DNA of 64,000 nucleotides from Brachionus manjavacas (lineage: Eukaryota; Rotifera; Eurotatoria; Ploima; Brachionidae), in the NCBI GenBank assembly GCA_019054805.1, contig JAHQIY010000004.1, positions 496,001 to 560,000 of the forward strand, given 5' to 3'. A model generated the notes under the pieces. That model was not told the origin of the DNA. It was given only the letters and a program-made list of their open reading frames with translations, and did no database searches. Below, piece by piece: positions 11,281 through 20,465 of this stretch. Positions within the stretch are counted from its first letter, which is position 1. Each line of letters starts with the position of its first letter. A program made the translations under genes and the position numbers.

Positions 11281-12490
11281 ATGTAAGTCATTGTGATGAG
11301 GACATCACTGTGTATGTACTCGGTTCGCTGTGCAGTTGCATGCACTCGTATTTCATATTTATATTTCATGTTTATTTATTTTATCTATTTCATTTTCATT
11401 CATATTTCTTTTATATATACAGTGCTGCTACGATACCTTGAATTCACCATATTTTACGTAAATTATGGTAAATTCACGATATTTTACCATATCTACCGTA
11501 AAATTTGGTAATCTAAAAAAGGTTATTTTTCGTAAAATAACGATAGTTATCGTAAAATACCGATAATTACTGTAAAATTCAGTGAAAAAAAAAATTTCCA
11601 AAATTTCTCAAAAAAAAACGATTTTTATGAAAAAAATTTTTTTTTTGAATTTTTGAAAAAGGAAAACAAAAAAAATTTTTTTGACAAAAATTGACGTAAA
11701 TTTCGGTAAATTCTTGTAAAAAAAGGTAAAAAATGCTAAAAATTCAACAAAAAAGGAAAAAAGGATTTTTTATTATTTCATTCAATTTTTTTTCTAAACA
11801 AATTATGAAAATTAATATTTATTTGTCAATTATTTGTTTTCCTAAATCAGTATTTGAAAATATTAAGTATGAAAATGTTAAATTATTTTCTTATATACAA
11901 AAATTATCAAAAATCATTTATAAAGAGCTCTATAAAAAAAGACATACAATCAGAATTTAATGATCTGACCAGTCATCATTGTTTTAATTTTGTTTTAATT
12001 TTCAATAAAAAATTAATATTTAAACATTATATATTTTAATTTGTTTAGAAAAAAAAATTGAATTAAATAATAAAAAATTCTTTTCTGTTGAATTTTTTCC
12101 ATTTTTTACTTTTTTTTTACAAGAATTTACCGAAATTTACGTCAATTTTTGTCAAAAAAATTTTTTTTGTTTTCCTTTTTCAAAAATTCAAAAAAAAATT
12201 TTTTTTCATGAAAATCGTTTTTTTTCGAGAAATTTTGGAAATTTTTTTTTTCACTGAATTTTACAGTAATTATCGGTAATTTACGATAATTATCGTTATT
12301 TTACGAAAAATACCCTTTTTTAGATTACCATAATTTACGTAAAATATGGTGAATTCAAGGTATCGTAGCAGCACTGTATAATGTGATTTATATTTCCGTC
12401 CGGTGTTCAGTCTACGACGACAACCGGACCCGGTTTTCTTTTAGATTGATAAACTTAAAAAACTTTATTAAACAATTGTTTACTTTATTT
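11281..12490 (+). mobile_element. Candidate LTR with primer-binding-like site, split by a foldback element
   Basis: A TG-starting, GC-richer segment (TGTAAGTCATTGTGATGAGG) runs to 11419 and resumes at 12377, ending just before TCTGGCGACGAGG at about 12487-12499, which resembles the primer-binding region after a 5' LTR of Ty3-type elements. Without the inserted foldback it would be about 250 bp. The right end is not a clean CA, and no gag follows intact, so this is tentative. Confidence 0.3.
11420..12376. mobile_element. 957-bp foldback transposon (CAGTGCTGCTACG ends)
   Basis: Terminal inverted repeats start CAGTGCTGCTACGATACC and stay alignable for roughly 350-390 bp on each side (about 11420-11805 and 12032-12376), leaving a loop near 230 bp. 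Both ends abut TATA, so a TA duplication as in Tc1/mariner-type miniature elements is possible; the CAGTG ends also occur in hAT elements, but no 8-bp duplication fits. The arms contain stacked GTAAATT/TACCG words. Open frames inside are repeat artefacts. Confidence 0.85.
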
Positions 12491-12509
12491 TATCTGGCGA
12501 CGAGGAAGG

Positions 12510-13292
12510 GATGATAGATATGAAATTCCTAACGATCAAAGACTTGACTAACATTCCATTTGAATCTCTGAATAAAGAGATAAAAACACAATTCTTGAAT
12601 TCAAATCTGAACTAAATTATTGACGAAATATTATTGCGTGTTTTTTATTTAAAAAAGGTAACAGTCTTTTTCTATTATAAGACTAATTTTTTTATTTATT
12701 TTTCTTTTCAAGATTTCCTGTTAGACCAGAACATTGAATTTAACGAATCAATCTACAAGCTTGTTCTACGTGGTATTTGCTCGGAAAGTAAGAGAGAAGC
12801 AGAAAAAAAATAAATCTAATTTTTTATTCAATATTAATAATTTTGAAAAAAAAATCCAAATTTTAATTCAAATAATAATTAAAAATTTTTTTTTAGAAAT
12901 AAATCATTTTTAAAAAGGTATTAAAAAGTTTCTAAGAAGTTCTCTGACTTAAGCTCTTGGGAATTGAAAGTTTTAAAAAACTTTATTGTAAGCACAGATT
13001 ATTCTTTTTAAGTCAAATTTTAAACACCGAAAAATGGAAGAGCGTCTTTTAGTTTCTAAAAAATTACTAAAATAAGTTTAACAGGCAAAACACATCATTT
13101 TGTAAACAATTGGACTTGGTGGATAAAAATATTGCTCTAGAATTGGTGGAAAACGCGTTTAAATGTGAAAATCAAGGGTTAATTAACTCGATTAAATTAA
13201 TAATGACTCAAATCAAAGTGCACATGGATCAAAATAAAATTTTATTTTACTTATATGATCAATTAAATGGTTTGCTTGATGTAAAAAGATAA
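12510..13292 (+). pseudogene. Decayed multi-exon gene or transposon ORF, helical repeat-like
   Basis: Coding-like pieces separated by intron-like gaps with GT/AG borders: a first piece near 12522-12656 (LTIKDLTNIPFESLN, one stop), then 12711-12810 (DFLLDQNIEFNESIYKLVL), 12930-12988 (FSDLSSWELKVLKNFI) and 13085-13292 (QLDLVDKNIALELVENAFKC, ending LYDQLNGLLDVKR and stop). The order and the helix-rich pattern recall BTB/BACK-like proteins, but I do not recognise the family. The last piece and its 3' flank recur at about 28770-29010, so this is a repeated sequence, more likely transposon-borne or a decayed duplicate. Confidence 0.4.
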
Positions 13293-13712
13293 TTCAACTT
13301 TTAATTAAATTTTACGATTTTTAAAATTTTTATTTAATTTTGAATATTTTTTAATTTTATTCTGCCTATGGGGCGTTAAATTTAAATTTAACTTATATTT
13401 TAATAAATAAATAATTAATTTTTAATTCTTATTTCTTAATAGACGAATTTTCCTATTTTTCTAACTCTCAAATTTCTTATTTTTCTCAAAAATTCATAAT
13501 TCATATAGATCAAAAAGTTAATAAATAAAAAGTTTTCCTAGGTCTATTGTCGTATTTTTTATAAGTGTAGTTCTATTATTTAATAAAATCAAATGAGCTT
13601 TATTTACTTAACCTTATGCGAGGGGTAACAGAATTGGTAGCAGCGAGAAACAAAGAGAACTGAAGAAAAATAAAAAATGGATATATCGAAATACAAAGAA
13701 AAATTAGACAAC

Positions 13713-13840
13713 TTGAAGTCCATGATCATGATCACATGATCAAAGCAAATAAATTAAAATCATTATAAAAAAAATCATTGATCTTTAATTGATATTTAAA
13801 AAATATTTATTTGAAAATTTTAAAGACAATGGCTTGGCTT
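13713..13840 (+). mobile_element. TTGAAGT miniature element, partial copy
   Basis: Shares the left end TTGAAGTCCATGATCATGAT and about 100 bp of body with 14014-14492 and 44731-45180. The right end is missing. Confidence 0.6.
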
Positions 13841-14013
13841 TCTATTTTCAGTATAAAAATTATCGTTTTTGTAAAAATTGAATTTGTAATCATTTTTTTC
13901 AAGAAAAAAAAACACTGAAATAAAACTAAATTTCATCCGATTTTTGAGTTTGGATTTGATAACATTGAAATAAAAATACATTATATTCATCAAAAATGCT
14001 TCTTTTCGGAAAC

Positions 14014-14492
14014 TTGAAGTTCATGATCATAATCAAATGATCAAAATTTAATTGATCAAAATCTTAATAAAAACGATTAAATAAGATTTTTTTAATTTTT
14101 TTTTAAATTAAACATAATATTTTATTATTTTAATTTAAAAAAAAATAAAAAAACTTTTTTTCTCTAATTGACCTTTAATTGATTCTTCTAAAATTTTTAT
14201 TTTAAAACTTTAAAGACAAATTTAAAATCGACATTTAGGTATCCAAATTATGGCTCAAATAAACGCTTTAAATGATATTTTATCATCAATTAAATTATAT
14301 AACGGCGAAACAAAGTTAAAATTTGAATTGTAAAATTTCAAAATATTGATAAAATATTCAATTTGCTTCAAATTAAAATTCATATAATTTTATATCTAAT
14401 TATTGACTAAACAAATAATGTTTAATAAAGTTTAGTCATTTATTATTATTAAAAATTTTGATTTGAAATTTACATTTGATCATGAACTTCAA
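14014..14492 (+). mobile_element. TTGAAGT miniature inverted-repeat element
   Basis: A 16-bp perfect terminal inverted repeat, TTGAAGTTCATGATCA at 14014-14029 and its reverse complement at 14477-14492. Homologous along its length to 44731-45180 (shared words such as ATCCAAATTATGGCT). No coding and no clear target duplication. Confidence 0.75.
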
Positions 14493-14499
14493 TTTCACT

Positions 14500-16280
14500 T
14501 CTTTTCTTTTTGAATTTTGAATTTTTTTTCAAGTTTATTAAATAAATTAATTTAGAAAAAAATTTAAACTTGTAAAAATTTTGAAATAAAATTTTGAATC
14601 TAATCGATTAGTATTTAATTTAATTTTTATCGAAATAATTAACACATCATCTCAGTAAGGAAAATTGAAAAAGAACAGGAAAAAATTAGTCAAAATATGA
14701 AATGTATAACTTGATTTTTAATCGAGAGAATTATTTTTCTATCAAATAAAAACCCAGGTTACATTTGGATACACAAATTCAAATCATTACCAATATCCTT
14801 ACTATGCTTCTAATTGACAGCTTGAAAACGCTTCTCCAAAAACAGCATTAAGAGAAAATTTTTTATATCGGAAGAAAAACAAATTATTAAAGAAGTTCAA
14901 AGAGAATTCGAAGATCAGTTCACTTAAACATCAGATTTGAAATCGCTAAAAAATTTTTAAAGATTCAATTGCATTACAGTCATCGATGTGATCTAGTTTA
15001 ACCAAAAAGGAACTAGGCATTAAACCAACAACTAGTTTTACTACAATACTCTAACACTTCATTAGAAGATTCGGTTAATAAAGTCATGCCCTTTTACAGA
15101 GACATCGTACTTCAAACTTCAAATAATTCGATTAACTTCCAAAAATGTAGGGAATTAAGTTTTGCTACCCACACATTTTAAGCACTCACTTGATGATCAA
15201 CTCGTGTTTAAATCATATTTACAGAATACGTGACTAAGTTATTAATTAACACGCCTCGCAATACTTCTAGAGTCAGAATGGAATTCTATACTAGAAGATT
15301 CATTATTTCTAAGGAGATACAGATGTCAATGCTATATATAAAAAGCGAATACAACTCTTTAAAAGATGTTATATGATATTACATTATATTTATATTGTAT
15401 TATTGCAATAAAATATTAAACAACTATCCTTGTTATTCTTCCAGTAACAGGTTTTAATGCCTTATCAGCATCTAGAAGCTTCGGATGGCGTTTCTAGCCA
15501 TGACATGCATACTGATTTTCATTGTTTCTTAATTAAACATCGTTTTTGGAAAGAGCGACTTTTATCTATATATCAAAGTATCTTTTCATTTCTCAATACA
15601 TTTATACATGTATTTACACAAGTAATTCATTAAATATAAAACCCGCGCTACAAATTTCTTGTTGTAAAAAGTGAATCATTAATAAAAAAATGAGAAATAT
15701 AAGTAAAAAATAACTCCTTACACTTAATGTTGATATTTAATTTCTTCGCCAGAATTTGTTATTTAAAAAAATAAATAAATAAAAAAAGATTAAAAATATT
15801 CATTTAAAATTTGGTCAATCAAGTATTGTTGTTTGTAAGTAAACTTATAAGAAAGAAAAATTAATCTAACTTAGCAAAATTTAATTTTTACTTTATTTGT
15901 TTATTATTCAATTTTTTCGCCACTATTTTTCCTATTTTTAATGGAAAATTTATATTTAAATCATTTTAATCTATAAACCAACAAACCAAAGTTTTAATTT
16001 TTCTAATTTATTTGAAAATTTTTAAATATTTTAAATTAAGCTTAATATTTTTTTCGAAAAATCAATTAGTCAATTTTGAAGCTATTACGCTTAAAACTTT
16101 TGAAAAAAAAAACATACATCGCTTCCGAACTTAGATCATTAAGGAATTTTGGGGATGCCGCCATCATAATTATCTGATGGTCAAATATAATCAGAATCTT
16201 GTTGAATATAGGAATTAAAAAAAAATCGCCAAAAAAACTATTTATCAAGACAAAAACTTTAAAAGGCTTTAGAAATAACT
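14500..16280. other. Decayed transposon sequence, unassigned
   Basis: 14745-15310 is less A/T-biased and reads like broken coding sequence (Lys/Gln-rich fragments with stops). 15346-15356 has TATATAAAA, and AATAAA follows near 15408, together resembling the promoter and poly(A) region of an LTR. No conserved domain is legible and no LTR partner was found. Confidence 0.25.
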
Positions 16281-16695
16281 TTCTATATCATCCATAAAAT
16301 TAAGAAGAAATGGTGATTTTGACAGCTTTCCGGAAGAACTTTGTTGGGATGATAACAAAGCCTCTAACACTATTGATCAAGTGGAAATGTTTAATAGTTT
16401 CTTTTCCTCTTTGACCAGTGGAATTATTTTTTAATACTTTCAGAGAATTAAAATTGAATGATTCCTTCAAGACTCCAGGATTTTCGTTTCCTTATTTCTC
16501 GATTGATTATATTAAAAAGGATGTAAACGAAATCCTTTCCTCAAGCTCTCCTGGTTTCATTATTAAATTATTTAAAAACTTGAAGAATTTTTTGTTCCAT
16601 TGCCTTATGTACTTTTTAATAGCTGCTTTTATAAGAGAAAAATACCTGATGAGTGGAAACTTGTTATTGTTAATCCTTTATTTAAAAATAAAGGT

Positions 16696-18600
16696 GGTTT
16701 AATTTTTGGTGTTTGAATTAAAGAATGTATTCAATGTTGAAATAACATTAAAAAAGTGCGATATTTCAAATTATTTTTTCAGTCTAAAATAAAAAAATAA
16801 TTTTAAGTTAATATTGCAAGCATTTTCATATTTGAAATTAAACTCTTTAGTGAAATAGAATGAGTTTAATTTTTAATTTAAAATCTGAAAAAAATACTGA
16901 AAATTCTTTTTTACTTGTAAATAATTCATTTATTTATTTTTTCCCGAGCAAATGCTCATTCAGATTAGAAAAACTAAAAAATAATGTTAAATAATTAAAA
17001 ATTAAATAAATAAAAAGAAAAAAAATAGATCAATAATTCATTTTGATTAAATTTTATATTCAATCATTAAAAACTGGATCTAGTCGGTTAGGTGAACCAT
17101 AGTTCACTTATTATCCGAAATATTTTGTTCTCAAGTTTTGTGAACTATTGGTTCACCCAATTTTTTGTTCAAAATAGAATTAGACGCACGATTTTTAGAT
17201 TATGCGAACAAATTGTATAAAGCTCAAAATTTAATAGAATGCCTTATTCTCGAAACTGAAAACGAGAAATCGTTCTTTTGGAAACTTTTGAAGCCATTAT
17301 CGAGAATATCTCGGAATTCGCCTTGCCATTTTTATAGTTCTCAATTACCAATTCACGCATCGATTGAGGTTTTGGACGTCCCATTTTTTTTTAAATAATT
17401 AATAAAAAAATTAAAAAAAAGATTTGTTTTTTCTTAGGTTTCTACCTTTATTTTTTCATATTAGGACAAGGTCACTATCACATATTTTATATCAAAATAA
17501 AGGATAAACTTTAAGCTTATAAATCAGGTATTTTATTCAGTAACTTTCCCTTGTTTTCTCGGAAATTTTCAACTTAATGATATATAGCGCTAAAGTTTAA
17601 AAAATACTGAAAATCTAGACTCAAAAAAAAATTTATTTTATAAAGATATTTATTTAAAAGCTTAAATTCAATTATATATGTGTTCAAAATTTTAAGATAC
17701 CTTAAATAAATCAAAAGTTATTCCATAAAAACATAAAACACCCAAGTTTTTTAGATTTTAGAACAATGGTCATTTTTGGTGTTATTTGATTGTATCTTCT
17801 CGAAAACTAGACGGAATAAAGCAATCTATAGCTCATTTAAATCATTAAAAAATTCTCTACAAAATAATATATAAAACACACAATTTTTATATGGTGATTT
17901 ATGAGGACAACCTAGTTTGCAGGTAGGTGTCAATTAGTAGGCCAGAGTGGACTAATTTTGAAAAGAAAGTTTTATAAAAATATCAATTTCAGAAACTAGA
18001 GAAAAAAAGCTGTAAATCCTCAAAATTTCACTATTATATCATTGTCGGTTCACTATTTTTTTTCTCAATGAATTTTAAGACAACCATTTTTGACCACCCG
18101 TTATTTCGCAAAATTTTCCTCCTTCTCCCAACTTTAAATTTCCAATGTAATTATCTTTTCTATCTTATTTTAATAAAAAATATTTTAATAAAAAATATGA
18201 ACTAATAGTTCATAAAACCTGAGAACAAGAATCGTTCCAGTAACAGGTGAAACACAGTTTACCTAAGCGACTAGACCCGAAAAACTTAGTTTTATTCTTA
18301 TAAAATTTTGACTTTAGTGATGATTTACTTTCGTTTGGTGCTTTTTAACAAAAACTTAATTTATGAAAAATGGAAAACAGAGCCTAGATAGTTTTTTAAA
18401 CTACAAATATTATCTTAAGGATCATCATATCACAAACCTCAAGTCAAAATTCATAAAAAAACACCAAGTTTTTCATGCTTGCAATATTAGCTTAAATTTT
18501 TTTTTTTTTTAAATTAAAAAAAATATTTGAAACATCGCACTTTTTCAATGTTATTTCAACATTGGATACATTTTGTAATTCAAACACAAAAAATTAAACC
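16696..18600. mobile_element. 1905-bp DNA transposon with long TIRs and AGGT duplication
   Basis: Ends GGTTTAATTTTTGGTGTTTG and, on the other strand, GGTTTAATTTTTTGTGTTTG. Arms remain homologous for roughly 450 bp (16696-17160 and 18140-18600), including a GTTCAC/GTGAAC-rich block. It is flanked by AGGT at 16692-16695 and 18601-18604, and removing it rejoins a LINE reading frame, which fixes the boundaries. The middle carries a minus-strand transposase-like start (17246-17386). Related copies: 3874-4365, 39270-40145 (duplication ATTT), 53063-53456 and fragments near 46064-46205 and 46990-47031. Superfamily not assigned: 4-bp duplication with GGTTTAA ends does not match a family I can name with confidence. 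Confidence 0.85.
17246..17386 (-). pseudogene. Transposase N-terminal helix-turn-helix fragment
   Basis: A 46-codon minus-strand frame starting MGRPKPQSMRELVIENYKNG and continuing into ASKVSKRTISRF, then a stop. Basic start followed by two or three helices is the layout of DNA-binding HTH domains in Tc1/mariner-like and related transposases. It sits near the centre of the 16696-18600 element, so it is the best candidate for that element's own transposase, now truncated. No catalytic DDE part was found. Confidence 0.5.
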
Positions 18601-18879
18601 AGGTGGTATATCAGATATAAACAAATATCGTGGGATATCAGTTTTTTCTCCAGTATCGAAAATATTTGAAAAGATTTAAACAAAAATAGGGGTTTTTATT
18701 TTTAGTTGAATAAGATTTTCTTTAAATTATATTTTTTCAGATTTTTACTCAAACCCTTATTTTTGTTTTATTTTTATCTTATAATTATTTTAACTTTTTA
18801 ATTTTTATTACATCACCCTAAAAGCGTTCATTGAAATAAATAAATAAATAAAAAAAGTGCAAAATCACTACGCTCGATT

Positions 18880-19105
18880 ATGTTGAAATTTAATTTCTGC
18901 TAAGCTCTGCAAATTTAGCAGGCCTTGATAGTTGATACAACTTTAAATGTTTCACTATGTTGCATTTACAGAACCAAGTTTAAACCTTTAGAAAAAAAGT
19001 TATTTCAATTTAGTATATTATTCAATTTTTTTACATTTTTTCTGTTTTTTTTTCATTTTGTACTGAATTTCACAAAACTCTAATCTTATCAAAACCTAAC
19101 AACTC
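18880..19105. repeat. CTCTGCAAATTTAGCAGG repeat, copy 1
   Basis: Homologous to 59005-59210 for about 200 bp, with shared words CTCTGCAAATTTAGCAGGC and GTTGCATTTACAGAAC and a GAATTTCACAAAAC end. It directly abuts the 41-bp minisatellite. Confidence 0.7.
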
Positions 19106-19121
19106 CTTATCAACGCCTATC

Positions 19122-19815
19122 TATTCAGAACGGCAAAATATTCATCTGGCCTCAACCTTTACTATTCAGAACGGCAAAATATTCATCTGGCCTCAACCTT
19201 TGCTATTCAGAACGGCAAAATATTCATCTGGCCTCAACCTTTGCTATTCAGAACGGCAAAATATTCATCTGGCCTCAACCTTTGCTATTCAGAACGGCAA
19301 AATATTCATCTGGCCTCAACCTTTGCTATTCAGAACGGCAAAATATTCATCTGGCCTCAACCTTTACTATTCAGAACAGCAAAATATTCATCTGGCCTCA
19401 ACCTTTGCTATTCAGAACGGCAAAATATTCATCTGGCCTCAACCTTTGCTATTCAGAACGGCAAAATATTCATCTGGCCTCAACCTTTTCTATTCAGAAC
19501 GGCAAAATATTCATCTGGCCTCAACCTTTGCTATTCAGAACGGCAAAATATTCATCTGGCCTCAACCTTTGCTATTCAGAACGGCAAAATATTCATCTGG
19601 CCTCAACCTTTGCTATTCAGAACGGCAAAATATTCATCTGGCCTCAACCTTTACTATTCAGAACGGCAAAATATTCATCTGGCCTCAACCTTTGCTATTC
19701 AGAACGGCAAAATATTCATCTGGCCTCAACCTTTGCTATTCAGAACGGCAAAATATTCATCTGGCCTCAACCTTTGCTATTCAGAACGGCAAAATATTCA
19801 TCTGGCCTCAACCTT
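19122..19815 (+). repeat. 41-bp minisatellite, 17 copies
   Basis: Unit TATTCAGAACGGCAAAATAT followed by TCATCTGGCCTCAACCTTTGC, repeated every 41 bp from 19122 to 19815; the last copy is 38 bp. Copies differ only by scattered single bases (for example TTTGC/TTTAC), so the array is young or homogenised. Because 41 is not a multiple of three and no frame contains a stop, all three plus frames are open for about 600 bp, each giving a 41-residue periodic peptide. No start context or homology supports translation. The flank at 19816-19860 ends in an ACTACTACTACTAATACTAA run like the CR1-like LINE tails. Confidence 0.97.
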
Positions 19816-20369
19816 AAGTGCCAGCTACAGTCAAAACTACTACTACTAATACTAATTAAACCTAAAAAGAAATAAGACATTTTTTGATGACAGCACCATC
19901 GAAAGAAATATCGGATCTTAAATTTTCAGATTGCTTGCCTGAAAACAAAAATCAAGACCCGGTGCATTCAAGTGCATATGATAACAAAAAAAAAGAGTTT
20001 ATCTTTTCGGCAACTTTGGCCCAGAACAAAAAAACAAGCATACCTAATCTGCTATTTGTTCTAGAGATATGAGAAATTTTAATAAAAAAAATCAAATAAA
20101 TCTGTGTTAATAACAAGCCCGGTGCATTCATTATTTTCCATTGATTTTTTTGAAAAAAAAATCCAAGCCGGCCTCAAATTCCTTTATTCTATCTTCTGGA
20201 GGAAGGAAGCCGAATTAAATGCACAATGAACACAAGATGGCATCAAGTGGCTTTTGCTCTCATAAATCCAAACAAAATTAACTAATTAAAATGGAAGGAT
20301 TTAATTTAAATGATTTTTTTATTATTAACAGAAATGTTAATCCTATTAGTGAATGCCATAATCGTTTAA
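19816..20369. other. Array flank and BLOC1S4 3' flank
   Basis: A LINE-like ACT-repeat tail, then A/T-rich sequence containing two copies of CCGGTGCATTCA (19959 and 20119). TTTATT at 20318-20323 gives a minus-strand AATAAA about 47 bp beyond the BLOC1S4 stop. The plus-strand frame at 20291-20479 is the antisense of exon 4 and is not a gene. Confidence 0.45.
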
Positions 20370-20465
20370 TCACTTATTCAAAGATGCACCATCCTCCAAG
20401 TCTTGTTTGTCGAACACTTTGTCGCACGCAACCAAGTAGGTTTGCGGCTCGGACTCCTCCTCTCT
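20370..20465 (-). CDS. BLOC1S4: BLOC1S4 exon 4
   Basis: The acceptor CATTAAAAG is followed by AGA GAG GAG GAG TCC; 31 codons and TGA at 20370-20372. The acidic REEESEPQTYLVACDKVFDK segment replaces a 9-residue tail that exon 3 would otherwise have, and matches the acidic C-terminal tail position of BLOC1S4. Confidence 0.65.
   Translation of the reverse strand, partial: REEESEPQTYLVACDKVFDKQDLEDGASLNK

Larger units (their letters stand above)
16290..18670 (+). pseudogene. I/R1-like LINE RT fragment split by a DNA transposon
   Basis: The left part (16290-16695) carries FPEELCWDDNKASNTIDQVE, DYIKKDVNEILSSSSPG and PDEWKLVIVNPLFKNKG. The right part, from 18601, continues GISDINKYRGISVFSPVSKI. 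These are the RT finger motifs PxxWK..xxPxxKxKG followed by NYRPISxxxxxSKxxE, so the reading resumes exactly on the other side of the 1.9 kb insertion. Already frameshifted before the split (near 16560). 5' and 3' truncated. Confidence 0.8.

Noticed and set aside
13590-13700. ATTGGTAGCAGCGAGAAAC resembling an LTR primer-binding site after TAACA
   Set aside because: No paired LTR, no gag-like frame beyond a few codons, and a TTGAAGT miniature element starts immediately; too weak to list.
19200-19875. Three overlapping 200-residue plus-strand ORFs with 41-residue periodicity
   Set aside because: They are the three frames of a stop-free 41-bp minisatellite. There is no start context, homology or codon bias.
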